A DNA stretch of 64,000 nucleotides from Progne subis subis (lineage: Eukaryota > Chordata > Aves > Passeriformes > Hirundinidae), in assembly GCA_022316685.1 (NCBI GenBank), contig JAKJHU010000038.1:5002884-5066883 (forward strand), written 5' to 3'. A program made the translations under genes and the position numbers. Numbering within the stretch: the stretch's first letter is position 1; every line of letters starts with the position of its first letter. Under the pieces are notes generated by a model that worked only from the letters and a program-made list of their open reading frames with translations, had not been told where the DNA came from and searched no databases. Positions 63,401-64,000 of this stretch are shown piece after piece.

Positions 63401-64000
63401 AGACCACTGAAATCACTTAGCTTACAATTTTTACTTCCCAAAAAAAGCCTCCCGATGTACAAACCACGTAATCTGCAAATTGTGCAATTTACAGGCACAC
63501 CATTATTGCAAAATGGAAACACCTTTTACAACTTCATCTCATTAAGAGGCAACTGACCAACAGTGAGAATCAGGTGTAGGGAAAACACAAACCTGTGTGA
63601 AAGATCTATGCCCTGATATGACAGGACTCTCATTCCACTACGAGCATATTCTGCATATTATTTGTCTAATCTGGAATTATCTCTGAATCTGTACACTGAG
63701 AATACTTGGGTTATTTTTGAAAAGTGACAGTAGAAGATTAAAAAAAAAAAAAAAAAGCCTTATGAGCCGACGTCAGAATGTTCAAAAAAATGTATTCTCT
63801 ACAGAAACCTTCCCAGCAAGTAGCTGGTACAGCCTTCCCAGCCAGGATTCAAAGGGATTACCAGGAAGCTTCCCCCTATTGTCATTACATTGACTAAAGG
63901 TGTTTTCTACCCTTGTAGATACAAAGAAAACACTTAAATTGTTTTTTTATTGGACAGGAACCAGGTGGCACCTGTCCACTCTGCATGGGGCTGCACAGCC

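Larger units (their letters stand above)
57397..64000 (-). other. SLC4A10 intron running off the right edge, at least 6.6 kb
   Basis: No upstream coding exon (the His/Arg-rich segment expected before TPSQRVQ) is visible, so the intron continues past the edge. It contains a CR1 tail (59438-59546), a GGTACC hairpin (60404-60429) and GC-richer patches at about 60890-61280 and 62990-63110. An open frame of 161 codons at 60862-61347 (plus) has no recognisable similarity. Confidence 0.75.

Overview
The window is AT-rich vertebrate DNA taken from inside one large, intron-rich gene. On the minus strand I can place 16 consecutive internal coding exons (57396 down to 166). They join in frame without an internal stop, every intron is GT-AG, and the intron phases agree at every junction. 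They encode about 807 residues of an SLC4-family Na+-coupled bicarbonate transporter. Segments that separate the paralogues, from remembered family sequences, fit SLC4A10 (NBCn2/NCBE) and not SLC4A7 or SLC4A8. The organism is most likely a bird, probably a songbird: CR1 LINE pieces are present, and one solo LTR resembles LTRs I associate with passerine endogenous retroviruses. That species inference rests on memory of repeat families, not on a search.

Layout from right to left, which is the direction of transcription. Bases 57397-64000 are an intron holding one CR1 tail; the exons for roughly the first 100 residues lie beyond the right edge. Exons at 57258-57396, 49605-49765, 39785-39973, 29452-29540, 24909-25066, 23126-23213, 22493-22639 and 21820-21920 encode the cytoplasmic N-terminal domain. 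Exons at 20246-20420, 19929-20062 and 18546-18791 encode TM1-TM5. The exon at 6971-7076 encodes most of the large glycosylated extracellular loop. Exons at 4151-4312, 3787-3900, 3135-3296 and 166-417 encode TM6-TM10. TM11-TM14 and the C-terminal tail lie beyond the left edge.

The introns make up over 95% of the window. They hold a CR1 fusion fragment (40780-41479, antisense to the gene), a CR1 3' tail (59438-59546, sense), a solo LTR with matching 6-bp flanks (52108-52755, antisense), a possible degraded LTR, an old fold-back element (8420-8486), a CpG-dense island (about 8495-8940), several homopolymer and G-run tracts, and some clean palindromes. I found no second protein-coding gene, tRNA, rRNA or CRISPR array.

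The most useful leads are a tandem NAGNAG splice acceptor that would add or remove one alanine, the apparent absence of the mammalian 30-residue cassette exon, the CpG island inside the 11.5-kb intron, and the solo LTR. Nothing here amounts to an undescribed biological system.
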